Shown here: one piece after another, positions 1 to 7,100 of the stretch | Numbering within the stretch: the stretch's first letter is position 1 | Layout: each line of letters opens with the position of its first letter | NCBI GenBank assembly: GCA_016234845.1 | Contig: JACRNP010000015.1 | Span: 1-42,191, forward strand | Source: Deltaproteobacteria bacterium | Lineage (GTDB): Bacteria; Desulfobacterota; Deferrimicrobia; Deferrimicrobiales; Deferrimicrobiaceae | Reading direction: 5' to 3' | DNA: 42,191 bases | Notes under the pieces: generated by a model | What the model was told of the DNA's origin: nothing | Databases searched by the model: none | Seen by the model: the letters and a program-made list of their open reading frames with translations, nothing else | Position numbers and translations under genes: made by a program

Positions 1-944
1 AACCCCTCCCGGGTCGATTTCTGAAGAACGATGTCCGCCAGGCGTTGAAGGGAGTTGATGGTCCTGTGCGCGCCGGACGGAAGAAGGAGAACGTGGATGT
101 CGGGATCCCCTTCCGCCGCCTCCAGCACGTCTTCGAGCACCGCCCTGCCTTCGGGGTCGTCCGTGGCCTCTCCCCCGGCCAGAACGAGCTGGACGGGAGT
201 CACCTTGCGGACCAGCCGGTACGCCTGGATGACGCCGACCGGATCCTTGAACCGGTCGAACCGGGAGATCTGGACGAGGAGCGGACGTTCCGGGTCGAGG
301 CCGAATTCCGCCCGCACGCCCGACAGCTCCGCCGGGTGCAGCTCCCGGTTCTTTTCGCTCAGCGGGTCGATGCTCGGCGGGACAAGGAACTGGGGATGCG
401 GAAGGGGTTGGGCGAATTCGGCCATCGAAAATATGCTGGCGTCGTACTTCTCCACGAACGTCCGCAGCACCTTCCAGACGGGGCGGAACGGACTGCTGAT
501 GTCGATGTGCGCCCGCCAGATCCAACGCCCCTTCCGGTTCGGGCAAAACCTGAGGAGGTATGCAGGCTGGGGGTCGTGGATGACGACGATGTCCGCTTCC
601 TCCAACAGGGGGCGCAGCCTCACGGCGTTTTTCTCGTTTACGTCCTGGTAGATTCTCCAGTCCTTCTTGGGCAGGTCGACGATTTTTCCCTGGAGGCCGT
701 TGTGGATCGCCTTGGTGATCTCGAAAAACCGGGAATCGCCGTGGATCACCTCCCAGGAGGCGTCCACCCCCACATCGCGCATATGGGGCACCATCCACTC
801 CAGGATCTCGGCGACTCCGCCCCCTTCCCGCGTCGAGTTCACGTGGACCACCCGGAGCCCCGCGAGCTTCTCCCCGATGCGCCGAAGCTGCGCCACGGCG
901 GAGGAACCGACGATCGCCTCGTAGGCGGACAACGCGGGGCTCAT
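1..944 (-). CDS. treT: Trehalose synthase TreT-like glycosyltransferase (partial, 3' end off the window)
   Basis: This is a GT4-family glycosyltransferase. Known relatives (TreT) make trehalose in one step from an NDP-glucose donor and free glucose in the cytoplasm. I translated it by hand: 314 residues are visible before the left edge, so the C-terminal part of the donor-binding Rossmann domain is missing. Family-typical stretches are STREGGGVAEIL near residue 37, VVIHDPQPAYLLRF, RWIWRAHIDISSP, FVEKYDASIF, VPPSIDPLSEKN and the start of the second domain at LLVQISRFDRFKDP. The ATG at 944-942 overlaps the stop of the upstream gene (ATGA), so translation is probably coupled. It is the last visible gene of the marR-otsA-otsB-DUF5752-treT operon. 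The family call is strong; the choice of nucleotide donor cannot be read from the sequence. Confidence 0.88.
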   Translation of the reverse strand, partial: MSPALSAYEAIVGSSAVAQLRRIGEKLAGLRVVHVNSTREGGGVAEILEWMVPHMRDVGVDASWEVIHGDSRFFEITKAIHNGLQGKIVDLPKKDWRIYQDVNEKNAVRLRPLLEEADIVVIHDPQPAYLLRFCPNRKGRWIWRAHIDISSPFRPVWKVLRTFVEKYDASIFSMAEFAQPLPHPQFLVPPSIDPLSEKNRELHPAELSGVRAEFGLDPERPLLVQISRFDRFKDPVGVIQAYRLVRKVTPVQLVLAGGEATDDPEGRAVLEDVLEAAEGDPDIHVLLLPSGAHRTINSLQRLADIVLQKSTREG

Positions 945-1594
945 CTCGCATCCCCGGCGCCCGCCACCGCATTCGCGAGCTCCTTCCGAAGGCGGGCGAG
1001 GCTGTGGAAATGGAAGTCGATGGCGCCCAGGGAGCGAAGGCACGGCGCGAACTCCTCACCGGCCTCCATGAGCCAGGCGGAAAAGTCGTCCCTCCCGGCG
1101 GGAGGACGGCGCAGCGCCTCCAGGAAATGGTAGTAGACGCTCCCGTCGGTCATGCCCAGGATGGCCGGGGCGAGTTCCCGCGGGCTTCGGATCCGCTCTC
1201 CGGTATCGAAAACGACGGTTGTGGCTTCCTTGAAGAGGAACTCGTCCCCCGGCCTCACCCAGGGAACCGTCGTCCGTTCCCCCAACCGGTCGTCGACGAT
1301 GTCCAGAACGGCGGCCCGCAGCTCCTCCATCGTGCCGAAGGCGTACGGATCGACGATTCCCAGCCTCTCCGCCAGCACGCGGTCCCCCAGGTAGAGTTTC
1401 GCCCAGACCGCGAAGTCGTTCCGGTAGTCCGGGTCGTCGAACGCGGGACGGAGCGTGGTCTCGCAGAAGTGGTGGTACAGAACGTTTCCGCCGCACGCGG
1501 CGATCCGGTCCCGGAACTCCCGCAGGTTCATCGCGGGGATCAGGCCGCTCATCCGGACGAGAAGCGCACAGTCCTTGACTTCGAAGGGCGTCAT
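941..1594 (-). CDS. DUF5752-like protein of the trehalose operon
   Basis: This is a 217-residue soluble protein with no signal peptide or membrane segment. From memory it resembles the DUF5752 family, whose members often sit beside trehalose synthase genes; its biochemical role is unknown to me. Visible features are an N-terminal stretch FEVKDCALLVRMSG and two similar parts, each with a histidine-rich motif: LYHHFCETTLRP near residue 40 and VYYHFLEALRRPP near residue 150. The two halves may therefore be an internal duplication. The C-terminus has DFHFHSLARLRKEL. The ATG at 1594-1592 overlaps the otsB stop (ATGA) and its own stop overlaps the treT start, so all three are probably translated together. 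A regulator, a scaffold or a sugar-binding partner of TreT are all possible. Confidence 0.75.
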   Translation of the reverse strand: MTPFEVKDCALLVRMSGLIPAMNLREFRDRIAACGGNVLYHHFCETTLRPAFDDPDYRNDFAVWAKLYLGDRVLAERLGIVDPYAFGTMEELRAAVLDIVDDRLGERTTVPWVRPGDEFLFKEATTVVFDTGERIRSPRELAPAILGMTDGSVYYHFLEALRRPPAGRDDFSAWLMEAGEEFAPCLRSLGAIDFHFHSLARLRKELANAVAGAGDAR

Positions 1595-2331
1595 GACGAT
1601 TCCGCGAGGCTGCGGACGGCAGCCGCGAGGGCGGCCGGACCCGCCAGATAGTGCGCCCCCTGCACGGTCACGCGATCCCCCACGCAGAAGACGGTTCCTC
1701 CGCGGCGCAACACCCACCGCATCGCCACCGCGTCGTTCTCGTCGTCCCCCGCGTACACGACCCCGTCCCGGGACGGATCCCATTCGATCAGCCGCAGGAG
1801 TCTTCTCAACCCGGCGGACTTCCCGCCTCCCCGCACCAACTGCACTTCCAGGACCTCCGGTCCGCGGTGCACCCGGATCCCCGTCAGACCCCTCAATCGC
1901 TCCAGCAGGAATGTCCTCCTGCGGAAGGACCGCGGGGAGGCGTTCCGGAAATGGACCGCCACGGACCATCGCTTGTCTTCCACTTCCACCCCGGGGATCG
2001 CGGCGATCTCCTCAAGGATCGCGCAGACGGCCTTTCGGTTCATCGCAAGGAGCCTTTCCGCGGCGGCGTCCGGTCCCGTGCGAATTCCCCCCGGCAGGCG
2101 CCACTCCAGCCCGCTCCCCCCGCCGATGAACACACCCGGGAGAGGAACCCTGGGAACGATGTCGTCCATGGACCGGCTCGACATCACGGCCACCCGGTTC
2201 CATGGGGAGCTCTGCAGGTACCGGAGCGTCTTTTCGCACTTCCCGTCCAGTACGGCTTCGTGACGGTCGGGGACGATCCGGGATACCGTGCCGTCGAAAT
2301 CGAACACCCAGAGACGCCGCCTGCCCAGCAT
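1591..2331 (-). CDS. otsB: Trehalose-6-phosphate phosphatase OtsB
   Basis: This HAD-superfamily phosphatase removes phosphate from trehalose-6-phosphate, the second step of the OtsA/OtsB pathway, in the cytoplasm. The 246-residue protein has all four HAD motifs: DFDGT at residues 10-14 (nucleophile and acid/base aspartates), the SSRS motif II near residue 51, the conserved lysine of GGGKSAGL (motif III) and GDDENDA near residue 195 (motif IV, magnesium binding). The cap region lies between motifs II and III, and the length is normal for the family. I chose the ATG at 2331, five bases after the otsA stop. A TTG at 2340-2338 that overlaps the otsA stop is an alternative start, three codons upstream. 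The previous and next genes are both in the trehalose operon. Confidence 0.93.
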   Translation of the reverse strand: MLGRRRLWVFDFDGTVSRIVPDRHEAVLDGKCEKTLRYLQSSPWNRVAVMSSRSMDDIVPRVPLPGVFIGGGSGLEWRLPGGIRTGPDAAAERLLAMNRKAVCAILEEIAAIPGVEVEDKRWSVAVHFRNASPRSFRRRTFLLERLRGLTGIRVHRGPEVLEVQLVRGGGKSAGLRRLLRLIEWDPSRDGVVYAGDDENDAVAMRWVLRRGGTVFCVGDRVTVQGAHYLAGPAALAAAVRSLAESS

Positions 2332-2336
2332 GTAGT

Positions 2337-4583
2337 TCAAGGGGCGGCCTCCCGCGACCCGGGCCGTCCCGGCTCCTCCCGCAGCTTGCCGCGCTTTCGC
2401 ATCCCGGCGGCATCCAGCAGCATCCGCCCTGCCCAGCGGTAGACGTTGAATTCGCCGATCAGGCTCCGCATGATGCGGATGCGGTCGCGCTGCTCGGCAT
2501 CCGGCATGCTGAGCGCCATGTGCAGGGCCGCGGCGCACTGGTCGATGTCGTACGGGTTGACGATCAGGGCCTCGGGCAGCTCGCGCGACGCTCCGGTGAA
2601 ACGGCTCAGGATCAGCACGCCCCTCTCGTCGTCGCGGGAGGCGAGGAACTCCTTCGCCACCAGGTTCATGCCGTCGTGCAGGCTGGTCACGCAACACACC
2701 TCGGCCGCGCGGTAATGCTCGTAGACATCCGGGGGTTCGTGATGTTCCACCTTCAGCAGGATGGTAGGCGCGGATCCGGAGGAGAAGCGGCCGTTGATCC
2801 GGTCGGCCAGCGCCCTGACGCGAATCTCGAACTCCCTGTATTCGTCGATCCTGGAGCGGCTGGGAGCCGCGATCTGGATGAAGCTGAACCGCCCGATCCA
2901 GCTCGGCTCCAGCTCCAACAGCCGTTCGACCGCGAGAAACCGCTCGATGATCCCCTTGGTGTAGTCGAGGCGATCCACGCCGATCCCGACGAATTGATCC
3001 GGCGGCAATCCGTTCCGGCTGCGAACGTCGGCGCGGCACCCGGCGACCGGCTTCCGCGTCAGCGTCCCGGCCGGCGGCCATTCGATCGAAATCGGGTACC
3101 GCTTGACGGCCGTCGTCTTCCCTCCGCGGGCCACCTCGAACGTCTCCCGGTCCACCCGGGCCTCCAATGTCCGGTCCACGGTATCGAGGAAGTTGTTGCA
3201 ATGGAACCGGGTGTGGAACCCGAGGATGCTGCTGCCCAGAAGTCCGTCGAGCAGCTCCTCCCTCCAGGGGCAGATGGCGAACGCTTCCGGGTTCGGCCAC
3301 GGGATGTGCCAGAACGTGATGATCGTGGCGTCGGGCAACCGTTCCCGGATCATCCGCGGCAGCAGGGCGAAATGGTAGTCCTGCACCAGGACGATGGGAT
3401 CCGCCGTCCTGGCCTCCTGCGACACGGCATCGGCGAATTTGCCGTTCGCCTCCCTGTACCGCTTCCAGTCTGCCGAGCGGAAGATCGGCCGGACATGGGC
3501 GATGTGGCACAGCGGCCACAACCCCTCGTTCGAGAAGCCGTAGTAGTAGCCCGCCTCCTCCTCGTCCGTCAGCCAGACGCGGCGAAGCTTGTACGACGGC
3601 TTCCCGGGGGGGACCATGATGTGGTCGGCGGCGTCCACGACTTCCCGGTCCGCCGTCCCGCTGCCGTGGGCGATCCAGGCGCCGGAGCATGCGCGCACGA
3701 CCGGTTCCAGGGCGGTGACCAGGCCGCTCGCGGGCCGGGACACCTCGATGCGGCCGTCCCGGCGCTGGTGGATGTACGGCTCGCGGTTGGAAACGACCAG
3801 GATATCCTCGCCGCGGAGGTCATCGTGCAGAATGGTCTTCAGCGCCTCCGGGGACCAGTTCACCTGGCTCTCGTCCCGTGCCCGGTGTTCGGACTCCAGG
3901 TCCCGGATGAGCGCCCGCAGGTCGGAGGCGATGGGTCGAAGCTCGGGAAGCGTGCCGCGGAGATCCGTCCCGGCGGGCCGCAGCAGCCCTTCGCCCCGCA
4001 GGAGGGCGCGGACGCTCTCCATCCATCCCCTCCAACTGAGCTGCGCGATCACCACCGTGATCAGGGACACGACCGCGCCGAGGGCGATGAAGAAGAGGAA
4101 CACGTAGCGCTTCGTCTCCTCGCTGCGCCGTTGGGCGAAGCTCATGTCGTGGACCAGCACCAGGTCGCCGAGCCGGGTGCCGGACGCGTCGACGCCGACA
4201 ACCGCCACATGCAGAGGCCCCTTTTCGCTTGTGAGCACTTTTTTCGAAGGCTCCGCGAACCTGCCGAGGTCCGCGCAGTCGATCTCGCGGGGGAAGGTCC
4301 TGGTCGCTATCGGCGGCCCGCCGGAGACGCCGCAAAAACCGAGCGCATAGAGGCGCTCGTCCTCGATGATCTTGTCGAACACCCGGAGCGTCCTGGTTTT
4401 CGAACCGCTGGCCAGCGACTCCTGGATCGAATCGTGGATGGCATTGGCGACCAGTTTCGACCGCATGTCGATGTCGCGCGCGAACCACCGGAGAGTAAGC
4501 CCGTCCACCAGCGGCACGACCGCGTAGGCGATGGCCGCAAGAGCCGCCACCAGCGGAACGATGAAGCGAAGCGACAGGCGCAT
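2337..4583 (-). CDS. otsA: Membrane-anchored trehalose-6-phosphate synthase OtsA with N-terminal extracytoplasmic domain
   Basis: This GT20 enzyme joins glucose from an NDP-glucose donor to glucose-6-phosphate, giving trehalose-6-phosphate. The catalytic part covers about residues 258-735 and keeps the key motifs: SNREPY, VQDYHFALLP (substrate aspartate), GVDRLDYTKGI (donor Arg and Lys) and LHDGMNLVAKEF. The protein is 748 residues, about 270 longer than E. coli OtsA. The extra N-terminus has a membrane segment at 5-27, about 130 residues probably outside the membrane, a second segment at 160-182, then a charged linker at about 190-245. This is the layout of a membrane sensor with the output domain replaced by a sugar synthase. 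It begins 10 bases after the marR stop. Catalytic assignment is firm; a sensing role is inference. Confidence 0.93.
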   Translation of the reverse strand: MRLSLRFIVPLVAALAAIAYAVVPLVDGLTLRWFARDIDMRSKLVANAIHDSIQESLASGSKTRTLRVFDKIIEDERLYALGFCGVSGGPPIATRTFPREIDCADLGRFAEPSKKVLTSEKGPLHVAVVGVDASGTRLGDLVLVHDMSFAQRRSEETKRYVFLFFIALGAVVSLITVVIAQLSWRGWMESVRALLRGEGLLRPAGTDLRGTLPELRPIASDLRALIRDLESEHRARDESQVNWSPEALKTILHDDLRGEDILVVSNREPYIHQRRDGRIEVSRPASGLVTALEPVVRACSGAWIAHGSGTADREVVDAADHIMVPPGKPSYKLRRVWLTDEEEAGYYYGFSNEGLWPLCHIAHVRPIFRSADWKRYREANGKFADAVSQEARTADPIVLVQDYHFALLPRMIRERLPDATIITFWHIPWPNPEAFAICPWREELLDGLLGSSILGFHTRFHCNNFLDTVDRTLEARVDRETFEVARGGKTTAVKRYPISIEWPPAGTLTRKPVAGCRADVRSRNGLPPDQFVGIGVDRLDYTKGIIERFLAVERLLELEPSWIGRFSFIQIAAPSRSRIDEYREFEIRVRALADRINGRFSSGSAPTILLKVEHHEPPDVYEHYRAAEVCCVTSLHDGMNLVAKEFLASRDDERGVLILSRFTGASRELPEALIVNPYDIDQCAAALHMALSMPDAEQRDRIRIMRSLIGEFNVYRWAGRMLLDAAGMRKRGKLREEPGRPGSREAAP

Positions 4584-4593
4584 GGTATCGCGG

Positions 4594-5118
4594 CTATCCC
4601 CCCTTCATGACGGTTTCCGGGTCACCGCCGCCCCGAGGGACATTCACCTCGTCCGAGAAGAGGAGTCGCGGGGGCATCCGCCGGGCGCCCAGGATGTCCA
4701 CCAGCAGATCCAGCCCTTCCGAGATCACGTCCAGCTCGCGGTCGGAAAGCTCTTCCAGCCCATCGAGAAGCACCCCTTGAGCGACCGTCGGGACCGTCTT
4801 GACCGTCTCTTGCCCGATTTGGGTCAACCCCACCGTCACGACCCTGCGATCCTCCGCCGACCGGGTCCTCGTCACCAGCCCGCGGGCGTCTAGGCGATCC
4901 AGGATTCCGATGACCGTGGAAGGATGGAGGTACATCCTCCTGGCCAGTTCCGAGACCATGACCGGCCCGGATTCCGAAAGGACCTTGATCGCCCAGAGCT
5001 GGGGGCCCGTCAATCCGGCCACATGTTCCGCGCGCCTGGAGTAACCGTGCACCACCTGGACGATCCGGCGCAGATTGTCGAAAGCGCCGGCGATGGCATC
5101 CTTGCGACCCGTCTTCAT
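4594..5118 (-). CDS. MarR-family transcriptional regulator of the trehalose operon
   Basis: This is a winged-helix DNA-binding protein of 174 residues. The core matches MarR proteins: VAGLTGPQLWAIKVLSESG, the recognition region MVSELARRMYLHPSTVIGILDRLDARGLV (residues about 53-82), and the wing with the RSAEDRRVV signature. The C-terminus is longer than usual, by about 25 residues ending in a Gly/Pro-rich tail. I chose the ATG at 5118 because GGAGGT lies just upstream; the open frame continues upstream but without a better start. It is the first gene of the otsA-otsB-DUF5752-treT operon and diverges from a chloride channel gene. It therefore probably controls both sides through the shared 140-bp gap. 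The inducing ligand is unknown. Confidence 0.88.
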   Translation of the reverse strand: MKTGRKDAIAGAFDNLRRIVQVVHGYSRRAEHVAGLTGPQLWAIKVLSESGPVMVSELARRMYLHPSTVIGILDRLDARGLVTRTRSAEDRRVVTVGLTQIGQETVKTVPTVAQGVLLDGLEELSDRELDVISEGLDLLVDILGARRMPPRLLFSDEVNVPRGGGDPETVMKGG

Positions 5119-5148
5119 TTGACCTCCATCGGTCCGTAACCGATTCCG

Positions 5149-5177
5149 TTGCACCACGAATCCCGTATGGTTATAAT
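5149..5177 (+). promoter_or_regulatory. Sigma-70-type promoter for the chloride channel/antiporter genes
   Basis: TTGCAC (5149-5154) and TATAAT (5172-5177) are separated by 17 bases. Transcription would begin near 5184 and run into the ClC gene at 5258. This promoter and the minus-strand promoter face away from each other with their -10 boxes about 20 bases apart, so one bound repressor could cover both start regions. Confidence 0.75.
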
Positions 5178-5188
5178 GCCAATGATTT

Positions 5189-5203
5189 GTATAGCAATTA
5201 TAC
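5189..5203. promoter_or_regulatory. Probable MarR operator (inverted repeat)
   Basis: GTATA and TATAC are perfect 5-base arms around a 5-base spacer. The repeat lies over the minus-strand -10 box and just downstream of the predicted plus-strand start. Position and size fit a MarR-family operator for autorepression, but no consensus for this regulator is known, so the assignment is inferred. Confidence 0.5.
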
Positions 5204-5225
5204 GGCCAACTTCGTCCGATATCAA
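5197..5225 (-). promoter_or_regulatory. Sigma-70-type promoter for marR-otsAB-treT
   Basis: On the minus strand TTGATA (5225-5220) and TATAAT (5202-5197) are separated by 17 bases, close to the ideal sigma-70 promoter. Transcription would start near 5190 and run into marR, whose ATG is at 5118. The -10 element lies inside the inverted repeat at 5189-5203. Confidence 0.75.
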
Positions 5226-5257
5226 CGACTTCGACCAAAGAAAGAGAAGTCCACCCA

Positions 5258-7081
5258 ATGGACCCGGTCAATAAAAACGAATCCTTCCGGCCGGAAGCAG
5301 ATTGGATTTCCAGGGCATTTGACAGGATTTCCTTGACGATTTCCGCGTTGCCCTCCCGGTTCCGTCTGATGTCCCTGAGCGTCGTCGTAGGGATCATCGC
5401 CGGCGTCGGGGCGATTCTTTTCGACGGTCTCCTGAGCCTGACGCTGGAGTCGGTCCTCCGCGCATCCACCGGCTACTTCGAGCCGGCCCGCGGCGCTTCT
5501 CCCCCGGATATCGCCTCCGCGATGCCGGTCCGATCCATCTGGCTCCTGCTTCTTCCCGCAATCGGCGGTCTGCTGTCCGGGGTGATCGTTTTTTCCATCG
5601 CTCCCGAGGCGGAAGGCCAGGGGACGGACGCCATGATCGAGTCGTTCCACGAGAGAGGCGGGCAGATCCGGAAGCGGGTGCCCCTGGTGAAAATCGTCGC
5701 GTCCGCGCTGACGATCGGCAGCGGAGGCTCCGCCGGCAAGGAAGGTCCCATCTCCCAGATCGGAGCCGGTTTCGGATCCGCCGTCGCGACGACCCTCCGG
5801 TTGAAACCCCGGGAGAGAAGGATCCTCGTGCTGGCGGGAGCGGCGGGAGGGATCGGGGCGATCTTCCAGGCGCCGCTGGGAGCCGCCCTGTTTGCGCCGG
5901 AAGTCCTGTACCGCGAGACGGAATTCGAGTCCGAGGCCCTCCTGCCCTGCATCATTTCATCCATCATCTCCTACGCGATCTACACCCAACTCTATCGAAA
6001 GGGCGCGCTCTTCTTTCCGGGGACGGTGGATTTCTCCATCCGCGCGGAACTCCTGCCGTATGCCGTCTTCGGCCTCTTCTGCGCGCTCGTGGGATTCCTG
6101 TTCGTACGGACCTTCTACGCGGCGAGGGACCGGATCTTCCGGCCTCTCCGGATCCACAGGATGCTCAAACCCGCCCTGGGCGGCCTGATGATGGGGTGTA
6201 TCGCCTATTTCGTCCCCCAGGTCATGGACGGAGGGTACGGCTGGGTCCAGACGGCATTGGAAGGGAAGTTGCTCTGGCCGCTGATGCTTCTCCTTGCGGG
6301 ACTGAAGATCGTTGCCACCTCGTGCACCATATGCTCGGGGGGAAGCGGAGGCGTCGTCGGCCCCTCCGTATTCATCGGTGCGATGCTCGGAGGCGCGTTC
6401 GGATTCCTCGGCCACGAGGTCGCCCCCGGCTGGGTGCTCCACCCCCACTCGTTCGTTATCGTGGGCATGGGTGGCTTTTTTGCCGGCGTCGCCAAGGTTC
6501 CGATCGCCTCGATCATCATGGTGTGCGAAATGAGCGCGAGTTACACCCTTCTGGTTCCACTGATGATCGTCTCCTCCATCTCCTGTCTGCTTCTGAGAAA
6601 CGTCAACCTGTTCGAGAAGCAGCAGGTCAGCCGGTTCGCCTCCCCCGCCCACCTCACCGAATTCGCCCGGGGCATGCTGGAACGTATCCGGGTGGAGGAC
6701 GCCATACACCCCCAGCCGATCACGCGGATCCCGGAAACCATGCCGTTCGGGGAACTGGTCCGGACGGTGTCCCGCTCCGGAGAGTCCCACTTCCCCGTGG
6801 TAGACGCGGCGGGCCGCATGACCGGGATCGTCTCGATCAACGACATCCGGGCGGTTCTCTTCGAGAACGACATCGACCGCGTCGTCATCGCCGGGGACGT
6901 GGCGACCCGCAGCGTGGTCAGCGTCTTTTTCGACGACACGCTGCAGCAGGCCTTGGACAAGATGGCCGCGATCGCGGTGGACGAGCTGCCCGTCGTGGAC
7001 CGGAATGCGCCGGACACGATCGCCGCCATGATTTCCAAGCGCGATATCGTAAACTACTACTTCACCAAGGGCAGAGGCTGA
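5258..7081 (+). CDS. ClC-family chloride channel with C-terminal CBS pair
   Basis: This 607-residue inner-membrane protein has the ClC fold with many hydrophobic helices, followed by two CBS domains at about residues 475-603 that usually bind nucleotides and tune gating. Selectivity-filter motifs are GQGTD (120-124, replacing GSGIP), GKEGP (160-164, E162 being the gating glutamate) and GGSGGVVGPSVFIGA. In the helix after QAPLGAALF the sequence reads P-E215-V216. By alignment from memory the residue equivalent to the proton glutamate E203 of E. coli ClC-ec1 is valine, as in eukaryotic chloride channels, so passive conduction is more likely than chloride/proton exchange. The ATG follows AGAGAAG. 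It is the first gene of a two-gene unit with the downstream antiporter and diverges from the trehalose operon. Confidence 0.92.
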   Translation: MDPVNKNESFRPEADWISRAFDRISLTISALPSRFRLMSLSVVVGIIAGVGAILFDGLLSLTLESVLRASTGYFEPARGASPPDIASAMPVRSIWLLLLPAIGGLLSGVIVFSIAPEAEGQGTDAMIESFHERGGQIRKRVPLVKIVASALTIGSGGSAGKEGPISQIGAGFGSAVATTLRLKPRERRILVLAGAAGGIGAIFQAPLGAALFAPEVLYRETEFESEALLPCIISSIISYAIYTQLYRKGALFFPGTVDFSIRAELLPYAVFGLFCALVGFLFVRTFYAARDRIFRPLRIHRMLKPALGGLMMGCIAYFVPQVMDGGYGWVQTALEGKLLWPLMLLLAGLKIVATSCTICSGGSGGVVGPSVFIGAMLGGAFGFLGHEVAPGWVLHPHSFVIVGMGGFFAGVAKVPIASIIMVCEMSASYTLLVPLMIVSSISCLLLRNVNLFEKQQVSRFASPAHLTEFARGMLERIRVEDAIHPQPITRIPETMPFGELVRTVSRSGESHFPVVDAAGRMTGIVSINDIRAVLFENDIDRVVIAGDVATRSVVSVFFDDTLQQALDKMAAIAVDELPVVDRNAPDTIAAMISKRDIVNYYFTKGRG

Positions 7082-7100
7082 CCACGGGTCCTGTGGAGTG

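Noticed and set aside
2202-4610. Long plus-strand frame antisense to otsA
   Set aside because: otsA has full catalytic motifs on the other strand; the antisense product is Arg/Pro-rich without motifs.
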